This document shows positions 33,359 through 42,002 of a stretch of 64,000 nt of DNA, one piece after another. The notes under the pieces are model-generated. The model was not told the DNA's origin. It searched no databases and saw only the letters and a list, made by a program, of their open reading frames with translations. The position numbers and the translations under genes are program-made. Source of the DNA: Thermaerobacter sp. FW80 (GTDB lineage: Bacteria > Bacillota > Sulfobacillia > Thermaerobacterales > Thermaerobacteraceae); assembly GCF_004634385.1 (NCBI RefSeq), contig NZ_CP037895.1, positions 2,393,245 through 2,457,244 on the forward strand. The letters are read 5' to 3'. How positions within the stretch are numbered: the stretch's first letter is position 1; each line of letters starts with the position of its first letter.

Positions 33359-35035
33359 ATGCGCGAGGGGGATGCGGCCATGGGGAGCCTGCGCATCGAG
33401 GTGCCCGAGCGGTACAACTTCGCCCGCGACACCGTGGACCGCTGGGCCCAGGACGCCGACCGCCGCGCCATGCTCTGGGTCGACGACGACGGCACCGGTC
33501 ACCCCTTCACCTTCCGCCACTTCGCCCAGCGCTCGCGCCGGGTGGCGGGCCTGTTACGGTCCCTGGGCGTGGGCCGGGGGGACCGGGTGGTGGTCGTGCT
33601 CGGCCGGGAGGTGGCGTGGTGGGAGGTCATGCTGGGGCTCATCCGCCTGGGCGCCATCCCCGCGCCGGGCACCACCCTGCTGACCGCCCGCGACCTGCTC
33701 TACCGCATCCAGCGTACCGAGGCGGTGGCGGTGATCACCGACGCCGAGGGGGCCGCCCGCGTCGACGCGGTCCGCGACCAGTGCCCGTCCCTGCGGGTGG
33801 GCATCGTGGTGGGCGGGACGCGGCCGGGCTGGATCGGCTACGAGGAGGCGGTGGCCGCCGCGCCGGCCGACGAGGGCGAGGTCACCCGGGCCGACGATCC
33901 CATGTTGATCTACTTCACCTCGGGCACGACCGGGTATCCGAAGATGGTGCTGCACGACCACAGCTACCCCCTCGGCCATCGCGTGACGGGCGAGCTGTGG
34001 TGCGACCTCAAGCCCGGGGATCTGCACTGGAACGTATCCGACACCGGTTGGGCCAAGGCGGCCTGGTCCAGCCTGTGCGGCCCGTGGGTGGCGGGGGCCG
34101 CGGTGATGGTGGACCGCAAGCCGGGGAAGTTCGACCCGCAGCGCACCCTGGCCCTGATCCAGCGGCACCGGCCCACCAGCCTCTGCGCGCCGCCCACCGT
34201 CTACCGGCTCCTGGTGCTGGAGCCCCTGGACCGGTACGACCTCTCGAGCCTGCGTTCGTGCGTCTCCGCCGGCGAACCCCTGAACCCCGAGGTCATCCAC
34301 ACCTGGCGGGAGGCGACGGGCGTCACCATCCGCGACGGGTACGGCCAGACGGAGACGGTCTGCATGGTCGCCAACTGGCCCGGCCTGCCGGTCAAGCCGG
34401 GTTCCATGGGCACGCCGGCCCCCCACGCCGAGGTGGCCATCGTCGACGAGCAGGGTCGGGTGCTGCCGCCGGGGCGGGAGGGCGACATCGCCATCCGGGT
34501 GGAGCCCGAGCGCCCGGTGGGCCTCTTCCGCGAGTACTGGAAGGACCCCGAGGGCACCGCGGCGCGGCGCGTGGGGCCGTGGTACATCACCGGCGACCGC
34601 GGCATCGTCGACGAGGACGGCTACTTCTGGTTCGTGGGCCGGGCCGACGACGTGATCATCAGCGCCGGCTACCGCATCGGCCCCTTCGAGGTGGAGAGCG
34701 CCCTGGTCGAGCACCCCGCGGTGGCCGAGGCGGCCGTGGTGGCCAGCCCCGATCCCGTGCGGGGCAGCATCGTCAAGGCCTTCGTCGTCCTGGCGCCCGG
34801 CTACGAGCCCAGCGACGCCCTGGCCGTCGAGCTGCAGGAGCACGTCAAGCGGGCCACCGCCCCCTACAAGTACCCGCGCGAGATCGAGTTCGTGCCCGAC
34901 CTGCCCAAGACCATCTCCGGCAAGATCCGCCGGGTCGAACTCCGGGAGCGGGAGCGCCGGCGCAAGGCGCAGGCGGCGGCCGGCGGCCCTGCGAGGGCGG
35001 GCCAGCCCGCGGACGAGCCCGGCGCGCAGGGCTAG
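33359..35035 (+). CDS. AMP-forming acyl-CoA synthetase (medium-chain / AcsM-like)
   Basis: 558 residues. It activates a carboxylic acid as acyl-AMP and transfers it to CoA. The ATP loop YFTSGTTGYPKMV, the GYGQTETVCMVANWPGLPVK motif, the hinge region GDRGIVDEDGYFWFVGRADD and IISAGYRIGPFEVE, and the catalytic Lys in PKTISGKIRR are intact. The overall pattern (LHWNVSDTGWAKAAWSSLCG) fits the medium-chain acyl-CoA synthetase branch rather than acetyl-CoA synthetase, but the substrate is inferred. ATG at 33359 follows GGGAG. A second ATG seven codons later also has a good site, so the exact start is open. It is divergent from gdhA and ends before a 40-bp palindrome. Confidence 0.88.
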   Translation: MREGDAAMGSLRIEVPERYNFARDTVDRWAQDADRRAMLWVDDDGTGHPFTFRHFAQRSRRVAGLLRSLGVGRGDRVVVVLGREVAWWEVMLGLIRLGAIPAPGTTLLTARDLLYRIQRTEAVAVITDAEGAARVDAVRDQCPSLRVGIVVGGTRPGWIGYEEAVAAAPADEGEVTRADDPMLIYFTSGTTGYPKMVLHDHSYPLGHRVTGELWCDLKPGDLHWNVSDTGWAKAAWSSLCGPWVAGAAVMVDRKPGKFDPQRTLALIQRHRPTSLCAPPTVYRLLVLEPLDRYDLSSLRSCVSAGEPLNPEVIHTWREATGVTIRDGYGQTETVCMVANWPGLPVKPGSMGTPAPHAEVAIVDEQGRVLPPGREGDIAIRVEPERPVGLFREYWKDPEGTAARRVGPWYITGDRGIVDEDGYFWFVGRADDVIISAGYRIGPFEVESALVEHPAVAEAAVVASPDPVRGSIVKAFVVLAPGYEPSDALAVELQEHVKRATAPYKYPREIEFVPDLPKTISGKIRRVELRERERRRKAQAAAGGPARAGQPADEPGAQG

Positions 35036-35165
35036 GGCGGCCGGCCCGCTCCCCTGTGCGCCCCTCCCCGGGCAGGACGCCGCGTGGGGACCGCTGTCGC
35101 CGGGGGCCGCGGCGGCGGGTCGTGGGCGCCCGCCGCCGCGGCCCTTCGCCCGATGCCGTGTCCCG

Positions 35166-35205
35166 GGCCGGGGGCCGGTTCGTCCGGACGAACCGGCCCC
35201 CGGCC
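35166..35205. terminator. Perfect 40-bp palindrome between convergent genes, built on two inverted 12-mers
   Basis: Arms 35166-35185 and 35186-35205 are exact reverse complements. The inner 12 bases of each arm are the dispersed word GCCGGTTCGTCC. The palindrome lies between the stops of the acyl-CoA synthetase (35035) and patatin (35226) genes, the position of a bidirectional terminator, though no T tract follows on either strand. Confidence 0.6.
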
Positions 35206-35225
35206 TCGGCCCATCGGCGTCCCCC

Positions 35226-36194
35226 TCAGACGGCCAGCGGCCCGGCCTGGCCCCGGAACGCCTGCTTGTACCGCCCGAAGTCCCACCGCCGGAAGAACCG
35301 GGTGGCCGCCTCCCGGCCGGCCTCGTAGAGCCGGCGCCGCGTGGTCAGGTCCAGCTCGAAGTCGGTGGTCCGCACCCCCAGGGTGGGGACCGCGATGGTG
35401 CGGGCGGCCGTGTGGGCGTTGGCCAGCTCCTCCCGGGCCTCCAGGGCGGTGCTGATCAGCGCCACCAGGTAGCCGAGGGGTCCGTCGAAGGGCACGGCCT
35501 GGTCGACCGGGTCGGCGAGGCGAAAGCCGAAGGTCGGCCAGGGCGGCACGCCCTCCACGTCGAACAGCCACACCGGGAAGTTGGCCACCAGCCCGCCGTC
35601 CACCAGCAGGCTGGTCGCCGGTCCCGTCGGCGTCGGGTAGACCAGCGGGACCGGCTCGTAGAAGTAGGGCAGCGCCGCGCTCATGCGCACGGCCCGGGCC
35701 ACGGGGAAGTCGCCGGGCTCGAGCCCGTACGCGGGGAGGTCCCGCGGCAGCACCACCATGCGCCGGCGGGTGACGTCCGCCGCCACCACCTGGAGGCGGT
35801 AGCGGAAGCGCGGGTCCTCGCCGGCCAGGGCGGGCGGCAGCTCCAGGTCGCGGAAGACCCGGACCCCCTTGCGCGCCAGCAGGTCCTCCAGCCACGCCTC
35901 CAGCGCCTTGCCCTCGTAGATCCCGTTCTCCAAGAGCAGGCTCAGCAGGCCGCCGGCCAGCGGGATGCGGTCCAGGGCGTCCCGGTCGCGGAACCGGCGG
36001 AAGTCGACGGTCTCCATCAGCTGGCGCATCTCCGCCGGCGTGTAGCCCGCAGCCCGCAGGGCGGCGACGATGGCGCCGGCGGAGGTCCCGCCCAGGTTGA
36101 CCCAGCGATAGCCGCGCTCCTCGGCCACCTCCAACGCCCCCACCAGGGCGATGACCCGCACCCCGCCCCCGGAGAGGACGGCATCGGCATTCAC
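35226..36194 (-). CDS. Patatin-like phospholipase / acyl hydrolase
   Basis: 322 residues. The N-terminus VNADAVLSGGGVRVIALVGA gives the oxyanion loop (GGGxR). The nucleophile motif is GGTSAGAIVAALRAAG and the dyad Asp lies in LLVDGGLVANFPVWLF. These three together define bacterial patatins. No signal peptide is visible, so it is probably a cytoplasmic or membrane-associated lipid hydrolase. GTG at 36192-36194 is chosen, after a GGGGGG ribosome-binding site. The longer ATG frame adds an Arg-rich, non-family segment. The gene stands alone on its strand. Confidence 0.88.
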   Translation of the reverse strand: MNADAVLSGGGVRVIALVGALEVAEERGYRWVNLGGTSAGAIVAALRAAGYTPAEMRQLMETVDFRRFRDRDALDRIPLAGGLLSLLLENGIYEGKALEAWLEDLLARKGVRVFRDLELPPALAGEDPRFRYRLQVVAADVTRRRMVVLPRDLPAYGLEPGDFPVARAVRMSAALPYFYEPVPLVYPTPTGPATSLLVDGGLVANFPVWLFDVEGVPPWPTFGFRLADPVDQAVPFDGPLGYLVALISTALEAREELANAHTAARTIAVPTLGVRTTDFELDLTTRRRLYEAGREAATRFFRRWDFGRYKQAFRGQAGPLAV

Positions 36195-36865
36195 GGGCAA
36201 CCCCCCTCGCGTCGCGCTGCGCTCCCACCCGTCCCGCCGCCGTCGCGACCGCGGCACCGCGACGGGGGGCGGGACCCCTGGGCCACCCTATGCCGGAGCC
36301 GGCCGAGCCGGTGACCCCACCGGTGCAGGCCACCGCAGGGGCGCTCGCGCCGTCCAGCCTCGGGCCACCGCGGGCGCGCTCGTGCAGTCCAGCCCCAGGC
36401 CGCCGGGGGCACGCGCGCAGTCCAGTCCCGGGCCGCCGACGGACCCCGCCTCCACCGATGCAGGCCGCCGCCAGGATCGCCCCCGCAGGTGCAGGCCGCC
36501 GCGGACGCCCGCCACCCGCGGTGCACGCCGCCGGGATCACCCCCGATGGGGCAGGCCGCCACCGGGACCGCGCTCCCGCCGGTGCGCGCCGCCGCAGGGA
36601 CCGCCCCCGCCGGTCCAGCCGGCCGCCGGGATCGCCCCTGCCGGTGCAGGCCGCCGTCCGGACCGCTCCCCGCTGGTCCACGCCACCGCCGCCGGGATCC
36701 CCGCTGCCGGCACCGCCCCCGCCGGTGCACGGCACCGCAGGGATCGCGCCTCCGCCGGTCGGCCCATGCCCGCCGGCCGGGGGGCGAACCCGGCCCGCCG
36801 GCCCGCGGGCCGGGTGAACGGCCCACGGGCCGGAAAAGCTAACCCACGGCCAGGAGGTGACCGCG
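36195..36865. repeat. Non-coding region with two minisatellite families upstream of gerA
   Basis: From 36352 to about 36445 a unit of about 34 bp beginning GTCCAGCC(C/T)CGGGCC is present three times. From about 36456 to 36765 a looser unit related to CCGGTGCAGGCCGCCG followed by GGATCGCCCC recurs about nine or ten times with variable length (30-40 bp). All six frames give only low-complexity Gly/Ala/Pro/Arg peptides. The gerA ribosome-binding site AGGAGG is at 36852-36857. Confidence 0.65.
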
Positions 36866-38806
36866 TTGGGGCTCTGGTCGGCGTTGCGCACGCGGCTCGG
36901 CCGCCGCGACCCGGGCGAGGGGTCCTCGTCCGCGGCCCGCGCCCGTCGCGGCGGAACCGGCGAGGGGTCCGGGCGACGGCGCCCCTTCCCTGCCACCGCC
37001 GGGGAGATCCGGTTCGACGGCCCGGCGGGCTGGTGGGCCGTGGCCAACATGACGCGACCGCCGGACCCGGCCGCCGCGCCGCGGCGGGACGCGCCCCCGA
37101 CCCGGTCCGACCCGGCGTCCCCTCGCGCCCTCAAGCTGCTGCGGCGCCACACCCGCCGCACCCTGGCCGCCATCGACGCGCTGCTGGACCATGCCCGGGG
37201 GGCGCCCGGGGCCACGCGGCATCCCCGTGCCGCCACCCGCGACGACCTGCGCCATGCCCGTCGACAGCTCGCCTACTACATCGGTCCCAGCGATGACATC
37301 ATTTACCGGCCGTTCCGCTTCGGGCCGTTGGCGGGGCTGGTGGTCTACGCCGACGGCGTCGTCGACCCCAAGTTCGTCAGCGAGGCCGTGCTGGAACCCC
37401 TGCAGCGCCTGGCCGCCGTCCGCGGGGCGGCCGCCCGGCCCCCTGCGGGGGCTGCCGACCCCGCGGCGGCCGAGCCGTCGGCATCGCGGGCGCCGGGATG
37501 GCGTCCCCCGGCCCGCCGGCCCGGGCGCCCCCGTGGCGGCGCGGCCGGGGCGGCCCGCGGGCCAGCCGGGCCGCCGACCCCGGCGGCCCGGCTGGCCCGG
37601 GAGCTGCGCCAGTCCATCACCATCGCCACCGAGGTGCGCCGCACCCGCTCCTACCGCCGCGCGGCCCAGGCCGTGGTGGAGGGCAAGGCGGCCCTGGTGG
37701 TGGCGGGCGTCCCGGACATCCTGACCTTCGGCGCCGAGGGCTGGCCCAAGCGTCAGCCCGACGAGCCCGAGTCCGAGCGCACCATCCGCGGGCCGCGGGA
37801 GGGCCTGGTGGAGACCCTGTCGGACAACCTGGCCCTGATCCGCCGCTGGATCCGCGACCCCTCCCTGCGGGTGCGGAAGCTCAAGCTGGGCCGCCGGACC
37901 CGCACACCGGTGGCCATGGTCTACATCGAGGACGTGGCGCCCCAGGCCCTGGTGGACGAGGTGTGGGAGCGCCTGCAGAGCATCGACGCCGACGCCGTCA
38001 TCGAGAGCGGCACCATCGAGGAGTACCTCACGGGGCGGAAAGGGTCGATCTTCCCGTTGGTACAGGCCACCGAGCGCACCGACAAGGTGGCCGCGGCGCT
38101 GCTGGAGGGCCGCGTCGTGGTCCTGGTCGATCGCAGCCCCTTCGGCCTGTTCCTCCCCACCTCTCTGAACGAGCTGTATCAAAGCCCAGACGAATATTAC
38201 GTCAACTTCTGGCAGGGCTCCGCCGTCCGCTTGCTACGGGTGGTGGGCCTATTCATCTCGCTGGCCTTCCCGGGGCTTTACATCGCATTGGTGGGGTTCC
38301 ACCCCGAACTCGTCCCCACGAAGCTGGCCCTGGCCACCGCCGGGATCCGCCAAGGGGCACCGATGCCCGCCGCGGTCGAGCTGGTGGTGATGGAGCTGCT
38401 CTTCGAGCTGTTCCGCGAGGGCGGCCTCCGCCTGCCCGCGGCGGTCGGGCAGACGGTGGGCATCGCAGGCGGCGTCGTGCTGGGCACCGCCGCCGCCCAG
38501 GCCGGGTTCGTCTCCGGGATCGTCATCGTGGTGACGGCAGGCACGGGGATCGCGTCCTTTGCCATCCCCAACTACTTCCTGGGGTTGACGTGGCGCATCC
38601 TGAAGTTCGTCTTGATCGGCCTCAGCTCCACCTTTGGCCTGACGGGGCTGATGGCCGGTCTCCTGCTGATCGCGGCACACCTGGCCGCCGCCGAATCGGC
38701 TGGCGCACCGTACACCACGCCCTTCGGTCCCTTACGGCCACGTCGGCTCCTCAGTGCGGCCCTGCGCCCGCCGCACTGGGAGAAGGACGCCTCCCAGCGT
38801 CCCTGA
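36866..38806 (+). CDS. gerAA: Spore germination receptor subunit A (GerA family)
   Basis: 646 residues. GerAA-type proteins form the channel part of the germinant receptor in the spore inner membrane. The soluble part ends with ERTDKVAAALLEGRVVVLVD and DRSPFGLFLPTSLNELYQSP, and is followed by the membrane half starting VRLLRVVGLFISLAFPGLYI. The latter contains the conserved segments PMPAAVELVVMELLFELFRE, LPAAVGQTVGIAGGVVLGTA and the terminal helices. I chose TTG at 36866, eight bases after AGGAGG. The N-terminal 60 residues and an insert at about 37420-37590 are Ala/Arg/Pro-rich, unlike relatives. It heads a three-gene operon, normally made in the forespore under sigma G. Confidence 0.92.
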   Translation: MGLWSALRTRLGRRDPGEGSSSAARARRGGTGEGSGRRRPFPATAGEIRFDGPAGWWAVANMTRPPDPAAAPRRDAPPTRSDPASPRALKLLRRHTRRTLAAIDALLDHARGAPGATRHPRAATRDDLRHARRQLAYYIGPSDDIIYRPFRFGPLAGLVVYADGVVDPKFVSEAVLEPLQRLAAVRGAAARPPAGAADPAAAEPSASRAPGWRPPARRPGRPRGGAAGAARGPAGPPTPAARLARELRQSITIATEVRRTRSYRRAAQAVVEGKAALVVAGVPDILTFGAEGWPKRQPDEPESERTIRGPREGLVETLSDNLALIRRWIRDPSLRVRKLKLGRRTRTPVAMVYIEDVAPQALVDEVWERLQSIDADAVIESGTIEEYLTGRKGSIFPLVQATERTDKVAAALLEGRVVVLVDRSPFGLFLPTSLNELYQSPDEYYVNFWQGSAVRLLRVVGLFISLAFPGLYIALVGFHPELVPTKLALATAGIRQGAPMPAAVELVVMELLFELFREGGLRLPAAVGQTVGIAGGVVLGTAAAQAGFVSGIVIVVTAGTGIASFAIPNYFLGLTWRILKFVLIGLSSTFGLTGLMAGLLLIAAHLAAAESAGAPYTTPFGPLRPRRLLSAALRPPHWEKDASQRP

Positions 38807-39043
38807 CCCCATGCGGGGGCGCGGCCTCGCGGCAGGCAGGGCAGGCGGCTGACGGTGCTCCCGTAGGTCCCGTACCGCAAGACCCGTTTGACACCCTTTC
38901 CTGGTCCCAGGGGTGGAGGATCGCAGAGGAGGTGTGCTCGACTGGTGCCGCGCAGGCAACGCGAGCGGGATGGGCAGCCCATCCGGCCGCCGGTCCGAGC
39001 CGGCGCCCCGCGCCGTGCCCGGCCGTCGGCCAAGCACCACGGC
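38807..39043 (+). other. Gap between gerAA and gerAB with uncertain start signals
   Basis: A strong AGGAGG (38929-38934) is followed 10-12 bases later by an in-frame GTG at 38945. Starting there would add an Arg-rich extension of 33 residues to GerAB. TTGACA at 38888 has no matching -10. Otherwise nothing was recognised. Confidence 0.4.
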
Positions 39044-40132
39044 ATGTGGATGTCCTCGCGCGGCCTGGCCGCCCTCCTATTCTTCACCCTGTTCCAGTTC
39101 TCCCTCCTGGATGGCCCGATGTGGCTCGCCCGAGCCGCCGATCGCTTCGGGTGGCTTGCACAAGTCCTCGGTGCCCTATTGGGCTTGGTCGTCGTCCTCG
39201 CGATCCTCGACCTGGCCGCACGGTTTCCGGGCCAGACGGTCTACCAGTACGCAGGTGCGATCCTCCCGCGCCCGGTAGCCTTCGCAGCCAACGGTGCCTT
39301 GCTGTCGTACAGCCTCCTCTTCCTCGGCTACTTCCTGCGCCAGTTCGTCGACGTGGTGCAGACCTACCTCCTCCCGCGGACGCCGTCGTGGGCCATCGCG
39401 ACCCTGGTGGTGGCGGGGATCGTGCTGGTGGTGGGCCTGGGGCCGCTGGCGTTGAACCGGCTGGCGCAGATGCTCCTGGTGCCGGTGTTGGCCGCAGCCG
39501 GGACCATGTTCCTCTTGTCTCTGCGCAATGTGGATCCCCTGCACCTCCTGCCGCTGTGGCCGGTGCCGGCGACCGTCCTCGCCGCCGCCCCCACCGCGGG
39601 GTTCGCGCCCTTCATCCCAATCAAGCACCTGACGGTCCAGCTGGCGACGGTGCGCGATCCCCGGCGCCAGGTGCGCACCGTGGTGGGCGTCTACCTCGGG
39701 GTGGCGGCCTTCAAGGTGGCGGTCACCGCCGCGACCCTGGCCACGTTCAGCCCCCGGGCGGTGGCGCTGATGGGGTGGCCGACGCTGGAGGCCTTGCGCA
39801 TCGTCCAGGTGCCGCTGGCGCTGCTCGAGGAACTCGGCCTGCCCGGCCTGGTGGTCTACCAGGTCGTGCTGTTCGTCTCCAGCGCCGTGTACTTCGTCAC
39901 CGACTACATCGGGCTGCCGGTGTGGCTGGGTCTGGGTCCCCGGGCGATGCCCTACCTCCTGCCGGCCCTGGCCGTGGGCGCGCTGGCCGTGGGCCTCTGG
40001 CCCCAGGACCAGTCCCAGATGGACGCCCTGCGGCGCGTCGTGGTCTACGGCGGCCTGTACGCCGCGGCGGCCTACCCCTTGCTGCTGTGGGCGGTGGCCC
40101 GCCTGCGGCGCCTGGGGGTGGCGCCGCCATGA
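39044..40132 (+). CDS. gerAB: Spore germination receptor permease subunit B (GerAB family)
   Basis: 362 residues, equal to the usual family length. It belongs to the APC superfamily and is the germinant-sensing, amino-acid-permease-like subunit. Ten hydrophobic helices can be marked out; helix 1 begins SSRGLAALLFFTLFQFSLLD and later FAPFIPIKHLTVQLATVRD and VYFVTDYIGLPVWLG fit spore-permease patterns. The ATG at 39044 gives the normal length but lacks a ribosome-binding site, whereas a GTG at 38945 has one, so the start is uncertain. The stop overlaps the gerAC ATG by four bases. Confidence 0.88.
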   Translation: MWMSSRGLAALLFFTLFQFSLLDGPMWLARAADRFGWLAQVLGALLGLVVVLAILDLAARFPGQTVYQYAGAILPRPVAFAANGALLSYSLLFLGYFLRQFVDVVQTYLLPRTPSWAIATLVVAGIVLVVGLGPLALNRLAQMLLVPVLAAAGTMFLLSLRNVDPLHLLPLWPVPATVLAAAPTAGFAPFIPIKHLTVQLATVRDPRRQVRTVVGVYLGVAAFKVAVTAATLATFSPRAVALMGWPTLEALRIVQVPLALLEELGLPGLVVYQVVLFVSSAVYFVTDYIGLPVWLGLGPRAMPYLLPALAVGALAVGLWPQDQSQMDALRRVVVYGGLYAAAAYPLLLWAVARLRRLGVAPP

Positions 40133-41478
40133 GGCCCCATCCCGGGGGTGGCCGGCCATCTCAGGGAGCCCCTTGGAGGTCCGGTGGCCGCAGGGCGCCG
40201 GCCTGGGACCGCCCCGGGGGAGGCCTGCTGCTGAGGCCCGGGCCCAGGCGGCCTGGCGGGCGGGGCGGGGCCGCGGCCCGTGCGGGGGCGGCCCCGCCGC
40301 CGACGCCTTGCCGGGCGGAGGTCGACCCCGACGGCCTGGCGGGCCGGGTCCGTGGCCGGCGGGCGGCGCGCCGGCGGGCGGCGGCCCTGCTCCTGCTGGC
40401 CGCGTTCCTCCTCGCGGGTTGCTGGGACCTGGAGGAGATCGACCGGCGGACCGTGGTGCTCGGCCTGGTCTTCGACCTGGCACCCGGCGGCGGCTGGCGG
40501 ATGCTGGCCACCGTCCCCGATCCCCGCGCCCTGGTGCCCTCGGGCGGCACCGCCATCGGACCCCAACCGGAGGAGCCGGCCTACGTGGTCCTGGAGACCC
40601 GCGGGCACACGGCGACGGAGACCCTGGCGGCGCTGCGCGACGTCACCAGCCGGGATCTGTTCCTGGGGCAGCTCATGGTGGTCGGCGTCAGCGACCGGCT
40701 GGCCCGCCGGGGCATCGGCCCCCTGCTGGAGTTCCTCATGAACGACACCGACATCCCCCGCGCGGCGTGGTTCGTGGTCGGCCGGGGCGATCCCAAGCGG
40801 GTGATGACCATCAAGCCGCCGCAGCAGACCTTCCCCGAGTTCTACCTGGACGACGTGTTGCGTGCCCGCAGCAAACCCGCAGGGGTGCTGGGGCTGCCCT
40901 ACTGGCGGCTGTGGGTGACGACCCTCAACCCGGGGCGGGACGCGGTGGTGCCGCTGGTGGAGGGGGGCCCCGAGGGCCAGATGCGCGTGGCCCGGGCCGC
41001 CGTCTTCCGCGGCCAGCGCATGGTGGGCGTCCTGAGCGCCGAGGAGACGCGCCTGCTGGCGCTGACCCGCGACGCCCGCAACACCGCCTGGCAAGTCCCC
41101 ATGGGGCGGGGCCGCAGCATCAGCCTCCGTCCGCTGGGCGTCTGCGCCGACATCGTGCCCCTCTCGCCGGCGGCGGACGGCTCCCCCCGCTTCCGCTTCG
41201 ACGTCGAGGTGAACGCCATCCTGATGGAGGCCCACGGCTTCTCGGGCCCCCATCACCGCCTCTTCGAGCGTCACGCCACCACGGCCCTGACCCGGTCCGT
41301 CCGGCGGCTGATCGACCGGCTGCAGCGCCTGGGCGCCGACCCGTGGGGCTTCGGGGAGCGGTGGCGGATCGCCCACCCGGATGCCTTCGCCCGGCAGCCC
41401 TGGCACAGCCAGTGGCCCCGCGCCGAGGTGGACGTCCAAGTCCGGGTCAACATCAGCCGGGGCGGCGCGTTCCACTGA
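40129..41478 (+). CDS. gerAC: Spore germination lipoprotein subunit C (GerAC family)
   Basis: 449 residues as drawn. The lipobox region LLLLAAFLLAGCWDLEEIDR is typical: GerAC lipoproteins begin with C-W-D-x-x-E-I-(D/N)-R after the modified Cys. Downstream are the family segments VVLGLVFDLAP, SRDLFLGQLMVVGVSDRLAR and the C-terminal VQVRVNISRGG. In this sequence the signal peptide is preceded by about 80 low-complexity residues if translation begins at the coupled ATG (40129, overlapping the gerAB stop). No in-frame ATG, GTG or TTG nearer the signal peptide was found. Either the extension is real, a CTG is used, or an indel hides the true start. Confidence 0.88.
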   Translation: MRPHPGGGRPSQGAPWRSGGRRAPAWDRPGGGLLLRPGPRRPGGRGGAAARAGAAPPPTPCRAEVDPDGLAGRVRGRRAARRRAAALLLLAAFLLAGCWDLEEIDRRTVVLGLVFDLAPGGGWRMLATVPDPRALVPSGGTAIGPQPEEPAYVVLETRGHTATETLAALRDVTSRDLFLGQLMVVGVSDRLARRGIGPLLEFLMNDTDIPRAAWFVVGRGDPKRVMTIKPPQQTFPEFYLDDVLRARSKPAGVLGLPYWRLWVTTLNPGRDAVVPLVEGGPEGQMRVARAAVFRGQRMVGVLSAEETRLLALTRDARNTAWQVPMGRGRSISLRPLGVCADIVPLSPAADGSPRFRFDVEVNAILMEAHGFSGPHHRLFERHATTALTRSVRRLIDRLQRLGADPWGFGERWRIAHPDAFARQPWHSQWPRAEVDVQVRVNISRGGAFH

Positions 41479-42002
41479 CCACTGAAGCCCCCCGATTGGC
41501 CCGGCTCGGTCGGACCTCTTTGCCCGGCTCGGTCGGACCTCTTTGCCCGGCTCGGTCGGACCTCGGGCACCCCACGGGTCAGCCGGACGCCCGGGCAGCC
41601 GGACGCCCGGGTCGGCCCGCCGTGCCCCTGCATCGCACCTGCCGCCTCCGCCCACCTTTCCCGGGCGGGGCCGATGTGCTATGCCGGTATCGGAATTGGT
41701 TCGTTCCCCGAAGGATCGGTGGCCGCCCGCGGACCGCCCCGGTGGGACGTCGCCGTCGCCGTGGTCGGGCGTGGCGGCGTCGGCCAGACGGTGCGGCGAC
41801 ATCGGGGTCAGGCTCGACTGGCGCCGGGCGCGGGCGGTGAGGGGTCGGAGGCAGTCGGCGGCCCGCCGCGCCCGTCGGCGTCCTCGGCAGGTCGACCCGC
41901 CGGTGCGCTGGCCGTCGGGCGGGTCGGCGGCGCGCCGCGCCCGTCGGGTACGCACGCAGCCCTCGGACCGGGTGAGGTCGACACCGGAGGAGCGCGATCG
42001 CC
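41479..42002 (+). repeat. Gap after gerA operon with exact tandem repeats
   Basis: A 23-bp unit (GCCCGGCTCGGTCGGACCTC plus TTT) is repeated exactly at 41499-41521 and 41522-41544, and its first 20 bases again at 41545-41564. Directly after, a 16-bp unit, CAGCCGGACGCCCGGG, occurs twice in tandem (41580-41611). Each 23-bp unit ends in a mini-hairpin GGTC-G-GACC followed by CTCTTT. The rest of the gap up to the MFS start shows only the ribosome-binding site GGAGGAG near 41986-41992. Confidence 0.7.

Noticed and set aside
36300-36840. Collagen-like or Gly/Ala-rich coding region in the repeats before gerA
   Set aside because: All frames are low-complexity, with no start site; the repeat unit lengths are not consistently multiples of three.
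37498-41478. One 1326-codon frame joining gerAA, gerAB and gerAC
   Set aside because: Only its last third is genuine (GerAC); the first part is an off-frame reading of gerAA and gerAB.
41499-41564. Three 23-bp repeats as a small CRISPR array
   Set aside because: The copies are directly adjacent with no spacers, and no cas genes are near.
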